From NCBI GenBank assembly GCA_951217055.1, contig OX578282.1, positions 46,744,329-46,808,328 on the forward strand: a stretch of 64,000 nt of DNA, read 5' to 3'. A program made the position numbers and the translations under genes. The stretch's first letter is position 1. The number at the start of each line of letters is the position of its first letter. This document shows positions 22,000-34,560 of this stretch, piece after piece. The notes beneath the pieces were generated by a model, which saw nothing but the letters and a program-made list of their open reading frames with translations, did not search any database and was not told where the DNA came from. This DNA is from Gerris lacustris (lineage: Eukaryota > Arthropoda > Insecta > Hemiptera > Gerridae).

Positions 22000-24090
22000 T
22001 TTATAGTTAACGGAATCATAATATATGTGTTATGTGTAATTGAAAATTTCAAGATAAAAGAACTTTTTATATACTACGTTTTTAAATTTTCCGTTGAATC
22101 GTATGTTATGTTGATAATATAATTGTTATTGTTATATAATATATAATGTTAGAGAAAAAAAAAAAAAAATAGTTCCCAATTTATTTACTTCACATAAAGA
22201 GCTGATCTTAAACCTATAAAAGGACAAATCTTTGTACAACGGATCTCCCCAACACCAAATCTAAACCGTGCCATCGATATATTTGAAATAATATAATCGA
22301 TAAATAATATAATCGATATTTCCTGTTTTGCTGTCATTCAATGTTCATCTATCACAAATTTGAGACCCGTCAAAATGAAGATTGCGTATGGGATATGGCA
22401 AAACAAATAAAATAACTTACTGATTCTTTCCAAACTAACTTTCCGTACAGCAAAATTTGCTGAAAACCAACTAAATTCTGCTGAAAGATGGCTAAAAGTA
22501 TTAAAATAATGCATTGTCATCGTGTTCTGAGCTGTGAGCTGTGCTAAAAGTTTCAAATGTCTAGCTATTCGGGAAGTTAGTTAGAAATCGATTGCCAGAT
22601 TTGTACCGGACAAACAAACAAACAAACAAGAAAGCAAGCTAATAAAAACGTAGTAATAAAAAATAGTTTTGAGATGAACTTCAAGATAATTATTGATACA
22701 AGTAATATTTCCATTTTAGAGTTTTTCGCCTTAATAAAATTAGCGCTAAAGAATCGTTCGTTGAAACATCAAAGAAAAATAAGTGCGAATTTAAAAAAAC
22801 AAAACAATCTTAATGAATACAAATTATAAGATTTGTATCTTATAAATCATATTGAGTTTCAATACCTACAATAAACTTTCATAAAATCTAAGTCGTTATA
22901 AATTAATTATTTAGTTTTAAATAAATTAAAAGTTTATTGTAAATAGAAATTGGATTACTGATAAACCTAAATTTCATAAAAAAAACTTATTAAAATTAGA
23001 ACGTACTGTGTTTTCATTCGTAATAGTTTACAATTTGGTCTGGCATTAAAGTAAATTAACTATATTTTTGACTCACTATTTATTGTTGCTTTTTACTGGT
23101 GTAATTTAAAAGAAAACAAAACTCTAATATTAAAGAATGGAAAAAGGTTTATTGTTGCATCACAAGAACATGGACGAGATCGATATATAACGCATTAAAT
23201 GCGTACAGACTACAAAACTATAACCTCAACATTTTGGCAAAGTTTAAAGTTAAAATTACCTTAATATTAAAAGTTTTAATGCTTTTAGATATTTTATAGT
23301 TCTGACGGCACTAATGTAAACGAAATCTTTCATTTAAAAGTTATTACATAACTCTTGCTGAAATTAGAAGAAAATCTTTATTTATTTTATTACAATGAAT
23401 ATAATCTATCAGTCCACATAAAAGGAAAAAAATAGATCGGGGTAATTCTCGGAGAAGTAGAGAAATATCTTACACAATATCAGGAGTTGCTGGGTTGAAG
23501 AAGGTAGAATTGCTGTCGATTACAGATCTATTATTACTAATAATGCAGATTTCATCGAGGTGTTCTCAAACAAACAACGCTCTTTAGTTATCGACGAGAG
23601 ACAGAATTTACCTCAACTCTTCAGCAGTAACCCTTCTCCTAACTGGTACTACGAAACAAGAAACCTATCTTCCATTACAGTAAGTTACTCCCAATCTAGT
23701 TCATATTCGATTCGATTAGTAACTGCAGTTTTTACAACAAATTTATCTATTAATATTTTTCAAATCCTTTATATTAGTTTCAATTTTGTGGTTGGTTGTC
23801 TCAGTCGTCTGTCTTCAAAATATTTGGAGATTAATCAACCCTCTTCCAGTCATCCAATAAAGCTAAAACTTAGCACATAGACTATATTATACCAATGCAA
23901 AAACGTACTATCAAATATAGAGTCACCCACCAAAACATACACTGATTAACGACATTGCTTGTAAAAACTTAATAGCTGTGATAGTTATAAACACTTTTAA
24001 GGCGTGGTTTTATGAATAAACAACTTACCGACGACTCACACAACCAAAATGCATAAATTCAAAGGATTTATAATGAAAACTTTGTTTTTA
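22000..24090. other. No recognisable gene
   Basis: AT-rich. A 106-codon frame (23560-23880) is rich in Ser and Asn and shows no motif that I recognise. A short (AAAC)n run is at about 22613-22629. Confidence 0.45.
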
Positions 24091-24250
24091 AGCCTCGTGC
24101 AGACTGCCGAACCGAACAGAGGAAACGAGCCGAGCATTGGTCTCTGCGCATGCCCAGCCTGATATGCGCAGGCGTACTTTAGACTGGGCATGCGCAGAGA
24201 CCAATGCTTGGCTCGTTTCCTCTGTTCGGCTCGGCAGTCTGGACGAGGCT
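24091..24250. mobile_element. Palindromic MITE with 70-bp arms
   Basis: Arms 24091-24160 and 24181-24250 pair over 70 bases with about four mismatches around a 20-base spacer. The ends are AGCCTCGT.CAGACTGCCGA, and the inner arms contain TCTCTGCGCATGCCCAG. The arms are much GC-richer than their surroundings. The flanks TTA and CTA could be an imperfect 3-bp duplication, but the superfamily remains open. Confidence 0.8.
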
Positions 24251-24420
24251 CTATGGGCTGGTGATATTTATCATTGGGAATGAAATGAGTTCGATATTTG
24301 ATTTTGTATACAAACCCATTTCATTTCTTCACAACCCCATTTCATTTCTTCAAATTACTATAATAGGAAGGATTACAGTTGGACGTTGAACACTTTGGAT
24401 GAATAACAATTACATAACCT

Positions 24421-24663
24421 TTCTTCTGTAAAGGATATAGTTTGGAGTTTGGAATTGAACCTAGTTACTCAAAATTGAAAGTTTTTGGCTGTGTGGCTTT
24501 TCTCTATGCACGTAAAGAAAGAAGAAATAAATTTGAAAGGGTTATTTTGTACGCTCCCATTGTTTGCAGATTGTGCTGTCCTGCAGAAAACAAAGTGTTA
24601 CATGGAAGAGATATGATCTTTATGGAAAATAAATTTGAACTTGATGAGAACGAGGAAGAATAA
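24421..24663 (+). pseudogene. Ty1/copia-type retrotransposon pol fragment
   Basis: The frame reads YSKLKVFGCVAFLYARKERR..NKFE, then PAENKVLHGRDMIFMENKF. This is the conserved segment after the copia integrase core, where intact elements have L+VFGC.A....+..R.KF followed by YR...P....V..SRDV.F.E. The stretch between, where a GY...KGYRL motif is expected, is decayed (VILYAPIVCRLCC). A stop precedes the segment at 24415 and another ends it at 24661. No gag, protease, RT or LTR was found nearby, so this is an isolated relic. It would have encoded part of the integrase C-terminus. Confidence 0.85.
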
Positions 24664-27012
24664 GAAATTGATAATACTATACTACTGATAACTCCGGTTG
24701 AAAAATAATCTGTAGTTGAAATTTCTTTCGTAAAGGTTGTTTTGACATACGTGCAATAAATGGATAATAAAAGATTCTCAGATTGGCTGTTTCAACTAAC
24801 TCAACACACGAAACAAACTTTATCAGATACAATAGTTTTGTTCAACAATTAAATCAACATTTAAGAATTACTATTAAAGACTTAATAAAAGATAATATTT
24901 ACCGAGGAACTGTCTTACTAAATTTACATTTCTGTTCAAATAATAAAATGCCACTCCCACGTTATTGTTCCTCTCCGTTTATTTGCACTAACGATTAATA
25001 ACGCTTCGTTTCAATAGTCAGCATCTCATTTCCCTCTTCTCTATAAATCAAGCCCTTAATACAATGATGTTTGAAAATTACGCTTGTAAACACACAAGGC
25101 ATCACTTGATCTGATTAAATAACAACGATTACCTTCGGAAACATCAAACGTGACGTATAAGTAAAATGATCATAATATATGATATGCTAATTAATTTTAA
25201 ATCATTATTACGATGCAAAGCAGAGCATGTGAGTGAAGATACACGTACAATACAGGTTTTACTTGATTGGCCTTCAACTGTAATACCTACATACCACCAG
25301 AAGTATTGCTTCGAAACATTGCATTATAATATTAAGCAGATTCATCTCAATCTTAAACTAGTTCAAATACTAACCCTAATCTATAAATCTATAATATAAT
25401 CCATTTAACAATACTAGAGGTATAAAGCTAATTATCTTCAACAGGCTTCTGAGTATCGAGCCACCTGAATTTCATTAACATTTCATTAAAAACACGTCCT
25501 ACAAGGTTTTATGTTGTTTTCGATTTTTAAATCTTCAAACACGACCCACCTTTTTATTAATTTAAAATCGATAATACGTGCTCTCATGCATAATAGTATG
25601 TGATTTTTCATTTTTTTTTTCAAGCTTACTTTAAAAATGGATCCCTCACTGTCAAAAGAAATCTAATAATAAAAATTTACCAAAATAGTATTTTATGAAT
25701 AAATGTAAGTAAGTTACGGCGGTAACTAAGCAAAATTTGGATTATCAAAAAAAAGCAAACTTTCAATATGATAATTCACCAAACATAAGACCAATCAGCC
25801 CCTCTAGTTTGAGTAGTATTCATTGTTGTTTTGTATAAGTACATTATACAAATCGGAAGAAACCACAAACAATGTTTTCTAAAAGTTATGTGGGAATGAG
25901 AAGTTAGAATTTTTAAGAGTTTAATAAATAAAACGTATAACTATACATTCAATGTGTCGAAATGAGTCTGGACATCAAAGTCATCAATTAATGTAAGACA
26001 TCTTTGTTAATTCTAATCAACATTTCCTTTTTATAACTTGGAATGTAAAATCTGGCAATTTTATGAGACACCTTTTTTTTTTTAGAAGAGTTAGAAGGAT
26101 CGTTACTGATCATTAAATTCAACATTAAAATTTAAGCTTGTTTTCTTTCAGCTCAATTATTCTAAAATTACAAATCTGTGATTTTTAAGTGACGTCTCCG
26201 AATAAAATCGCTTTGTAAACAACCTTTCATAATAAATAATAAATGTTTTAAATACGACGAAACAAGAGCGCATGAAAAGATGATGTGTCAATGTCTAATT
26301 TAAGATACTGATTTAAATTCAGCGCTCTCATTTTTTCCGGTTTGATAATATGAAATGTGATTATTTATGTAAATTATTTCAATACATATTCTCTCTACAA
26401 TTTACATACATCATTCTACACATTTTTTAAAACGCCTTATTTTTAATTTAAAATTAATTTTAATTAAATGATCGAGAATATTTCCATTGTACATAGGTAT
26501 CTATTAATTATATTATAGTTTAAATAGCAAAATAAAAACAAAACAAAAAATACCAGTTTCGACTTATTTAATAGGTCTATATATATATATTACAAATATT
26601 GGAATATTCAATATTTGAAAAACCGCTTTAATGAAACTTATAAATCAATCATTCAAAGTTTTGCCATTAGGTATTCTATTAGTGGGTCGTAACATTAATG
26701 TATAGATCGGTTTTGATCAATAGCTATCTTTAGTGAACTGAATGAGTGTAGCTTATTTTTTTTTAATCAAGAAATAATTTCTTTGACGATTGGTTGAGAA
26801 TGGAAGTTTGGAGCAGAAGAATCTTCTTACTCACTACTCTAGGAATCTTAACTAAGGTCGAGGAGTATACGAGTATACCGTAAATGTGTAAAACAGTTGA
26901 TTTTTATTGTAAAACAAACATATTATTCAAAAACCTAAATATTATGACGCTACATATGGGAGCGCCATCGAGACCAATAACACAAAGTGTTTCTCCACAT
27001 AAATTAAAAAAA
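24664..27012. other. No recognisable gene
   Basis: AT-rich sequence downstream of the copia relic. Frames of 71-77 codons at 24783 and 25166 do not extend the retrotransposon in any form I can recognise. TA runs occur near 26579. Confidence 0.45.
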
Positions 27013-27100
27013 AACTTTAATGCCAAAGCAGCTTTCAGCCTTCAAAAGGTTTTTAATTTACGTGGGATATGGAGTGACAGTTTGTGTTATTCCTTTAAAT
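27013..27100 (+). mobile_element. Repeat F, copy 2 (rearranged fragment)
   Basis: CCAAAGCAGCTTTCAGCC..TTCAAAAGG, the left arm of the copy 1 hairpin, is joined directly to TTTACGTGGGATATGGAGTG and ACAGTTTGTGTTATTCC, the segment lying beyond the right arm in copy 1. The loop and CTGATGA part are missing, as if the hairpin had been deleted or snapped out. Confidence 0.55.
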
Positions 27101-27499
27101 ATAAAGAGAAATCGATTCCAAGTCGAAATTGTAAGTAGAATACAAATTTTTATATTAAGATTAATTGAAAAGGCGTGATTTAGGCTGTACTTTTTGGGAC
27201 CGGTGAGACCTTAAGTAAAAGTTGACCTTTTTAGGTAAGATATAGATCTTTTAACATGCCGGTTGAATACATTAGAAAACGAATTCTCATCACGCGTTCA
27301 CGTGTTTTTACAATTGGAATGTAGATTTGCTGGCATAGAATAAGAATGCGAAATAATTTACTCGTGTACGACTAAAACATTCTTTTGATATACCTATTAT
27401 TTTTTGTTGTAACTTTTGCTACCGAGCTTACTTAAAGGAGCGGAAGCATTAATGATAATTTTAAAGAACAACTATTTTATGTCTTTAAATTAAACATTT

Positions 27500-27690
27500 C
27501 TGGACAGAAATTCGTTTCAGACAACAGGGAATATTTTTGGGTGTCGAGTCTGTCTGTTAGTGGATCTGCCCATCAACATTTTTGCTAGGCTAGCCATCAT
27601 ATCTTTAAAATTGCACGGCCGTTTTTGATGAAATTTGGATGGCAGCTCATAATTAGCCCATTGTTGGTTCTGTATTTAATTTCAACCTTC
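27500..27690 (-). mobile_element. LINE 3' tail, family D copy 3
   Basis: On the minus strand this reads CCAAATTTCATCAAAA before a GACAGACTCGACACCC-like segment and GTCTGAAACGAATTTC, the same order as in the D tails at 49355-49640 and 55284-55860. The wording CAAATTTCAT.AAAAT.GG is typical of 3' untranslated regions of insect LINEs. Confidence 0.6.
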
Positions 27691-27715
27691 CATTGCTTCC
27701 TTCCGTCTACATTTT

Positions 27716-30454
27716 ATTTAGCTGCACTAATTGTAAGACCATTTATATTTTATTACTATCAACATTAATAATAAGATGTAAGCGTAATACTGATTAAAAA
27801 TTAATAGTTATAAAATAGTATATATTTAATAAAATATCTACAAAAAAAAACTCTTATTTATACTGTTATTATTTTAGTGATTAGATCTTAAGACCCTCTA
27901 TGTAAATAATAATTCGTTTTAATTAAGGTATAAAATAATAAGATGCAAAATAGGAGAACGGTGCAGGTTTCAGTCAAATGGCTGGTTATCCAAACAAACA
28001 TACCACAGAGCACATATTTTACGAACCATTTACAAAGAGTCAATGCAGTAAAAATTCATTAGTTAAATTAGCTGATCGTTAAGTTCAAATGAGCTAATTA
28101 TACATTCTCTCAGTGATTGAACCGGACAGGGTTTTAAACCATCATCTCTCCTACTCTCTTAAACAGATTAGAATGGCTACAGTTGGATGAATTTCCTACC
28201 TTCCTTCCTATCATGTCTCTGATTTCCAATAGCTATGTTATAAATTATCAGTAATTAAAGTATTTATCTCTACCTTTATTTCATTTCATAAATTAATTGA
28301 AGTAAGATTAGCAACATCAAATAACTTTTTCAATTTATACTCGTATGTTCGATGAAAAAGTATATAAGTGGATTAATTGAGATGAAATTCTCGTCTACAT
28401 ACATTCACTATTACTATTGTATTAAAATATGCCTTCGTCTTGTCCGTCCCAACACACAAGTTTAGTAAACCACGCTCTTAGAAAAAATAATTTATTAAAT
28501 AGAATTAATTAAAGTATTAAATAGAAAAAAGATTAAAATATATTGCCTCTATATATAAATATATTTTTATAAATATATTTTTAGTTTAATAAATTAATTT
28601 AATAATGAATTGTTTCATGAATGCGTTTGAATTTACTAATTCCCTATTTCTATATTAACTACATTTTTGATTACTTTATTAAACGGTTTGATTTGTTTTA
28701 CTGTATCCGTTGGATTTCAATTTTAACTTGGTTGGTAATACTTGTTCTTCACGTTACCAAAGGCCAAAAGCTGAATTGAAAATAAAAAATCGATTTGACG
28801 TTGAAAGACAATTTTAATACTTTGTGGCGACATTGACGCTTTTGTTTTTAAATAGAGGAAGTTTGAAAGTAAGCAATTCGAGCGTCGCAGCCTTGAGATA
28901 GTGGGCGTATGGTATGGTACCTGACTATACACTATACAGGAGCTGTAGAGCGAAGCGAGGATGGGGTGGAGTGTTTGAATCCCCCTAGTTGATATGAATT
29001 ACTCTATTTCTATTAAATAGTATGTATTTTTATAATTATTCAATAATGTTATTTATTACACAAACAAAACATTTTCAAGTGCAATTGTTTAAAAATAAGA
29101 CAATATTCTTAAAAGTATAATTTAAAATCAATTTATTTGTTTGATTTATTCAATTGACTACTCTTTCTTAATTCATGCGCCTTAATCTATAATAAAATAA
29201 AATTTTGGTTGTTTTTCTACAGCGTTAAGATGCCAGTACCTTTGTATATTACTGTATTTATACCTTTTTTATTTATTGATAAATTTCACTGCAGATAATT
29301 GTGAAGTATATACGAAATAATATATAGTAATATGAAATTTAATCCATTTAAAACGTAGTTCAAATTACTGAAAACTATGTATAACAGATATCACCGTACA
29401 AAACAATGTAAATGATGTTACTCATAATTATAATTGCAGTTTCAAATGGTTTTATGTATTGTGATTGTGATACGCTGTGGCTAGAGCTTGTTTTTAAGAT
29501 ATATTTTTGGGATAGAGAGCAGGTGTAAAAAACTTGCAAATTATGGTAGTATAATAGAACTAAGTTACGGTACATATAATTAATTAACATTTATTCTAAA
29601 AGACCAATGATTAAGTTGTATAACGTGTTTGATTACACGTATGTTATATTTTTTAGTGGATAGGCCTGAAGGGGTTTTGAGGTGCAGTATAAGGGGTGGG
29701 CAGGTGTATAAAACGAGTCAATCGATATAGTGAGGGATTGGGCTGGGGCTGTCCCTTGGTTGCAATAGAAGGGGCGAGTTTACTTGATGGTGTGGTTAGA
29801 AGCGATGAAAACATGTTGACACCGGAGCAAACTTTCGCCGATATGTCTTCCCTCTAGCTCAAACAACCTACAATTACATTTACTTCGCCAACTTGAGCAC
29901 CTATTTGTAACTTTAAACAGTCAAAGATGAACTAATACGCGGAAAAACATAGTTTTCTTGAAAGATTTCATAAATACTTGAACGGTTATAGAATAATTTC
30001 AAAAATCTTTATTCATCTTACTCAATGAATTTTGTTTTGTAGTTATGTCAGAATGCGGGGACCAGCGTGACCGTGTGGATTAAATCACCTACCAAGTTAT
30101 CTGCTTAAATAGAAATTTTGCGGCACTTATACTAGGAGTAATGGAGTGATTAGAATTTAAAAAGAAAATACGTCTGGTGTCGCGGGGTACCCAGTAGGAA
30201 CGAAGTGCCTTACGCTTTTCATTAAATATAAATGATAAAATCACACTGCTAAGTATACGATACTACTGACCACTTATACATGGCGGAGTTAGAAAAGAGA
30301 CAAAATTAAAAGTAACTAACTATTTGTACTTAGCAGAGTTAAGGCAAAATTAAAAGAAAAGCACCTCCTTTATCGTTGAAACGAGTATCTTGTAATAAAT
30401 ATGTATTGAATATTGAGAAAAATAGTTATTCATGATGAGTTAATAGTTAAAGAG
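27716..30454. other. No recognisable gene
   Basis: AT-rich. The block 29640-29860 is less AT-rich and has GTGTATAAAACG at about 29705, which resembles a TATA box, but no exon can be supported downstream. Confidence 0.4.
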
Positions 30455-30780
30455 TCTATTTTAAACGTTTTGGTCCACTTTAATAAATTTAGCGATCTTT
30501 AACACTTCTTCATAGCGGTGTCGGTGTTGGTTTTACTAAAAAAAAAAAAAAAAAATTTCAAAAACTTGTTTGTCTCATTGAATAGATGAAGTTAGAATTT
30601 TTTCAGTCCTAAAATTCCAATTTATCCATTTGAAGTTTACGTTTACGCGACCGTTGCGCGCGAACGCTTGGGCGGATAACGTTGTCCAACGAACTCGTCC
30701 TGGGCATTGGTAAAATGAACATGTGTACTAAATTTCAACTAAATGGGTCATCTTTTACTCTAGTTATCGTCATCGGTCGG
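30455..30780 (+). mobile_element. Repeat E, copy 1 (LINE-type 3' region suspected)
   Basis: TCTATTTTAAACGTTT, TTTAGCGATCTTTAA, CATAGCGG.GTCG, GCGCGCGAAC and AAATTTCAACTAA recur in the same order at 57781-58290. The closing stretch, ACTAAATTTCAACTAAATGG followed by TTTTACTC.AGT, has the wording of LINE 3' untranslated regions, and copy 2 ends in ACAGACAGAC. No reading frame is associated, so the class is inferred. Confidence 0.6.
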
Positions 30781-31477
30781 TTTTGAGATGGTCGTTTTTT
30801 TCGGATTCACTCCTGAGCTCCCGACGCTGTAATGTGCTATAAGGAACTTCGTTCCAAAATAATCAAATTACAATTTACTGTCACATCGCAATAACATAAA
30901 ATTTGTAACTAGAAACTGGTTCAATAAACCACAATTATTATAATCCAATAAAATCACTGGTGACGGGGAAGAATTAACGATAGATGAAAGTAATTGGTTA
31001 CTATATATAACTATTTCTCTATAACAGTGTTTCCACATCTCAAAAGTAAGTTGAGTAATTAATTAATGGTGTATTGTTTTCACTATTCCACACGCAATAA
31101 ATAAACTATATAATATGTACTAATATATTACATTAGTGAACCATTATATGACCAATTAATCAAAGTACATAATCCCGGTATTTTTTCTTTTAACAGTGTT
31201 TTATACAAATAGTTCATTTGAAGCGAGAATACTTATTTATGCTTATAGTTAAAGTTTATTTTAGATCACTTATAATAATACGAAAATATTTACCTACACG
31301 AATAAATCCGTCATTACCTATTTAATGGAGTAAAAGAAAGTTATGTACTATGTTAATTATTTCTATTACTTGCCTGTGATATGCCAACATCTATACCTTT
31401 CTTTAAATCTAGTATAATAACGAGTTGTTTTATAAGTGTTGCAAGTGAATACTAGAGGCTGTATTTAATACCAGTGA
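30781..31477. other. No recognisable gene
   Basis: Directly after repeat E, AAGGAACTTCGTTCC (30840-30854) is a short palindromic motif. GAACGAAGTGCCTTACG at about 30198 resembles it, so repeat E may extend from about 30190 to 30860. The rest is AT-rich. Confidence 0.35.
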
Positions 31478-31758
31478 GAGGATATAAAAAAACAGGTCAA
31501 ATAGCTCAGTACAGCGTTTTATTACAGAAAGTGTTTTCATTTTGAAATAAAAAAGAGGGGAGGAGAGAAGAGAAAATGCAATGTTTGCCTCCTATGAGGG
31601 GTAAGGGCACAGGGAGGGTTAGAGACGAGGCCATATTGGATCCGGGCCAGCGAGGACCAAACTTCATTCTAATTTATACAGGCCTTGTAAACTGCCAGCT
31701 TACTAACGATCTCAAACCCTCTAGCCTACCCGGGGTAATCTACTATTCACTAACCTAG
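31478..31758 (+). promoter_or_regulatory. Weak candidate promoter and first exon
   Basis: GATATAAAAAAA (31478) is followed 25-30 bases later by CTCAGTACAGC, an arthropod-initiator-like TCAGT. An ATG at 31576 then opens a 60-codon frame in a locally less AT-rich block. GGGGTAAGGG at about 31597 could serve as a splice donor soon after the ATG. The translation (beginning MQCLPPMRGKGTGRVRDEA) matches no family I know. The spacing is slightly short for a TATA-initiator pair, and chance is quite possible. Confidence 0.25.
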
Positions 31759-32574
31759 AGATAGTAGATTTCACCTTGTAATAACCACAGACAAAAAAAA
31801 AAAAATACCTCATGAACTTCATAAAATACAATATTGAAAAACTACAGCGAATAATTTTATTCAATCGATCTAAGAAATTATATGATGAAAAAAATAAACA
31901 GTTTTCTTAAATTATCAAAATAAATTACGTATTGGTGACAACTAAAAAACATGGTAATTTAATTTGTAGCTTAAATAAATGTATTAACTACAATTTTATA
32001 AACAAATACTTTTCTTTTTTGAGCTAATCGATTAAGTCAACAAAAGACTAAGTCAATAATACACAAATGACTAGTAGAACTATGTTTGTGAGTTAAATAA
32101 TTTAATAAAATACCTATAATAAATAAACAAACGAAGTTTAATTTTTAAACAGATGATGAGACAAATTCACTTTGTAATACATTATGATAAATATATTATT
32201 AAAAGAATGAGTCATGTGTAAATAAATTAATATGAAATAAAATGTCTAGTATAAGTGCTACATGTAAAGTTTTCTTTCTTATTATTAAGTCTAGACTGCG
32301 ATTTCTACCAGTAGTGCAAACATAAGGTATATTTATGTTTATTTCTTAGTCATAAAAAATAACAGCCTTAACTCTAAAATACAGGCAAAAAAAAAAAAAA
32401 AATAAAAGCAAAACGAAAAACGCTGATAAAGCTAAAAAAAAAAAATGTAGAGATTCAAACAACATAAGCCTGTAGTGAAACAATGTTACATACAGCAAGA
32501 ATATATAAAAAAGTTATATTTAATATTAAGTTTATGAGTTAAACGTAAGAAAGTTAGAAAATTTAAAAAGAATA
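31759..32574. other. No recognisable gene
   Basis: AT-rich, with A-runs at about 31788-31804 and 32386-32402. Confidence 0.45.
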
Positions 32575-32800
32575 AAAATTGAGATACGAGACTGTGAGAT
32601 CGAGGGTGAGAAAAATATTAGGGTAGATTGTGAAGAGAAGTTGAATAAAAATAGGAAGGGAGGGGTGAACAAGATAAAGAGGGTAGAGACGGGGCCAAAA
32701 TCTTTATAATACGCTTTTACCTCCCCCCTCCTATACTTCCTCCTACTCTTCCTTAAGAATCCTAAAAATTTCCTTCTTTTTTTTTATTCGGAACTAAAGA
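32575..32800 (+). repeat. Purine/pyrimidine repeat, copy 1
   Basis: A purine-rich stretch (GAGGGTGAGAAAAAT, GGAAGGGAGGGG) gives way at AATCTTTATAATACGCTT (32700) to a pyrimidine-rich stretch CTCCCCCCTCCTATACTTCC. The same junction (AATCTTTATAAAACTCTT) and strand switch occur at 34440, so the two are homologous. Confidence 0.6.
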
Positions 32801-33010
32801 TCGTTATCAGGAAAATCATTATGAATGTAATCACCTTTTTAATGAGAATGTAAAGTAACCAAGAGAACAATAATTATCAATTAATTATAATACCTAATCG
32901 TCTAAACGATTAGAGGTTAATACAAATTTAAACAAGTATTTTTTGTAAAAAAAATTGCACGGTATTTTAAGTTTGCAGGTCTTAATAACTAATATTAAAT
33001 AGTATATTAC

Positions 33011-33125
33011 GTTACTAGGCTGTGAAGTGAGTTTTTTCTTTACCGCGGAAATTACATTTACTGTCTCGCTTCGCTCGACAGTAAATATTGCCAAGGTAAA
33101 GAAAAAACACTTCACAGTCGCGTAG
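33011..33125. repeat. Fold-back hairpin with GTGAAGTG ends
   Basis: CTGTGAAGTGAGTTTTTTC (from 33020) pairs with GAAAAAACACTTCACAG (to 33117). An inner stem ATTTACTGTC/GACAGTAAAT closes on GCTTCGC. The arms differ by small indels. CTATTTCACAGCCTACC at about 33506-33522 is an inverted partial copy of the left end, so a larger element of about 500 bp (33015-33525) is possible. Confidence 0.6.
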
Positions 33126-33602
33126 CATATGCTATTTTTTCCGAGGTAGCAGACAATGAAAAAACATTAAATATTAATCATTAATCAATATATAATAATA
33201 ACAAATATTAGTACATACTTAAGACTTAAAAAAAGAAACCTTAAAAAGAGGTTACACTATAAGAAAAGATATAAATAAAACGCATTGACATCTAGCGGAT
33301 TTTAATCGTACTAGAAGCATTTCTACAAAGAATGCAGCGCTACTAACGGAAGTTTTGACAACTACCCGCCGAAAAATAAAAATCTTTTAGTTCCTAGGAC
33401 GTAAAAGAGTTTTTCTTTACAGCTAGGAGTAATGAAAAGATTTTTTAAGTCCACGTAATGAAAAAATGGATTTTAGCTATGTTTTTTAGGCTCTAAAGTT
33501 ACTATTTCACAGCCTACCACGGAAAAAATAAATTAATCACAAGCAATAATATCTGCATAATAAACATAATTTTTATTAGATTGGCATTTTAAATTTTATG
33601 CG

Positions 33603-34440
33603 TTAAAAAGAACGGTCAAATTAGAGGAAAAAGGGGAAAAGAAAAGTAAGAAACTTAATGAAGAAAAGAAAGGCAGAAAAAGAGAAACAAGAAAAAAAAA
33701 GTTTAAAGGAAAAAGTAAATGAGAGTAACAGGTTAAATATAAGAAAAGGAAGAAAAAAGTTAGAAACCGGAATATGAAAATGGTAAAAAAAGGAGAATAT
33801 TAACAAATAGAAAAGAAGAAATGTCAGATTTTAACAAGATGGAAATTATAAATAATTATAAGTATGTAAAAATAAATATAAATTAATGACAGAAGAAAAT
33901 TATGAGGTACGGGTAAATTAGACATGGATAGATGGATTGGAGAACAGAAGGTAAGCAAGTTAGAGAAAGCAATGAAAGAAGAATTAAAGATAAATAATAA
34001 AAGAAAGGAGTGTACTGATAGAGTTGCAAATGGGGAAAAAGATAAGAAGCTCAAGTGATGTAGAAGAAAAATAAATGTAGATGGAGTAGGAGAACGAAGA
34101 AAAAAATGAAGGAATAAATATAAAGATAAACAAAATGAATACGTTGTTATTAAAATAACTAATAGAAAAGAAAAGAATTATAGAGAAATATAGTTGTAGC
34201 ATAGATGTAGCATAAAAATGTGGAACATGAAACAGAGTAACAAGTAAAAGTTGGTAAAGCAGAAAAGATACATTAAGTAAAGAAATATAGAGGCAAAATA
34301 GAAGTGGAACTGGAAGATAAGGGGAGAAAAGACAGGATTGAAGTAAGGAGAGGAAAAGAAGGGAAGAATTATAAGAGATAAATAAGAAAAGAAGAAATAT
34401 GACAAAGGATAGAGAGATAAATTCAGCGTGAAGGAGGGAA
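33603..34440 (+). repeat. About 840-bp purine-rich tract
   Basis: The plus strand is overwhelmingly A and G (AGAAAAGAAAGGCAGAAAAA and similar) with only scattered C and T. The minus strand therefore translates into Phe/Ser/Leu/Ile-rich frames of 60-76 codons (33621-34405), which are compositional artefacts and not membrane proteins. It ends at the junction shared with the repeat at 32575-32800. It may be a degenerated GA/GAAA microsatellite or an expanded segment of that repeat. Confidence 0.8.
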
Positions 34441-34560
34441 ATCTTTATAAAACTCTTAGACCACCACCTATATTCTCTTTATTCTTCTACTTTGATCATT
34501 TCTCTAACTCCTCCTTCCTCCATAGTATAATATTTCCCTCGTCCTTCCTTCTTAAAAGAG
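34441..34560 (+). repeat. Purine/pyrimidine repeat, copy 2 (pyrimidine side)
   Basis: AATCTTTATAAAACTCTT followed by CACCACCTATATTCTC and TCCTCCTTCCTCC mirrors 32699-32760. It completes the second copy, whose purine side is the long tract just upstream. Confidence 0.55.

Noticed and set aside
24783..25399. Frames downstream of the copia relic considered as its RT domain
   Set aside because: No RT motifs are visible and the frames are AT-driven.
33011..33125. Hairpin considered as a transcription terminator
   Set aside because: It lies in eukaryotic intergenic DNA with no gene upstream and has inverted ends suggesting a fold-back element.
33621..34405. Series of minus-strand frames rich in Phe, Leu, Ser and Ile that resemble membrane proteins
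   Set aside because: They are the forced translation of a homopurine tract read on its pyrimidine strand; there are several overlapping frames, none with a conserved motif.
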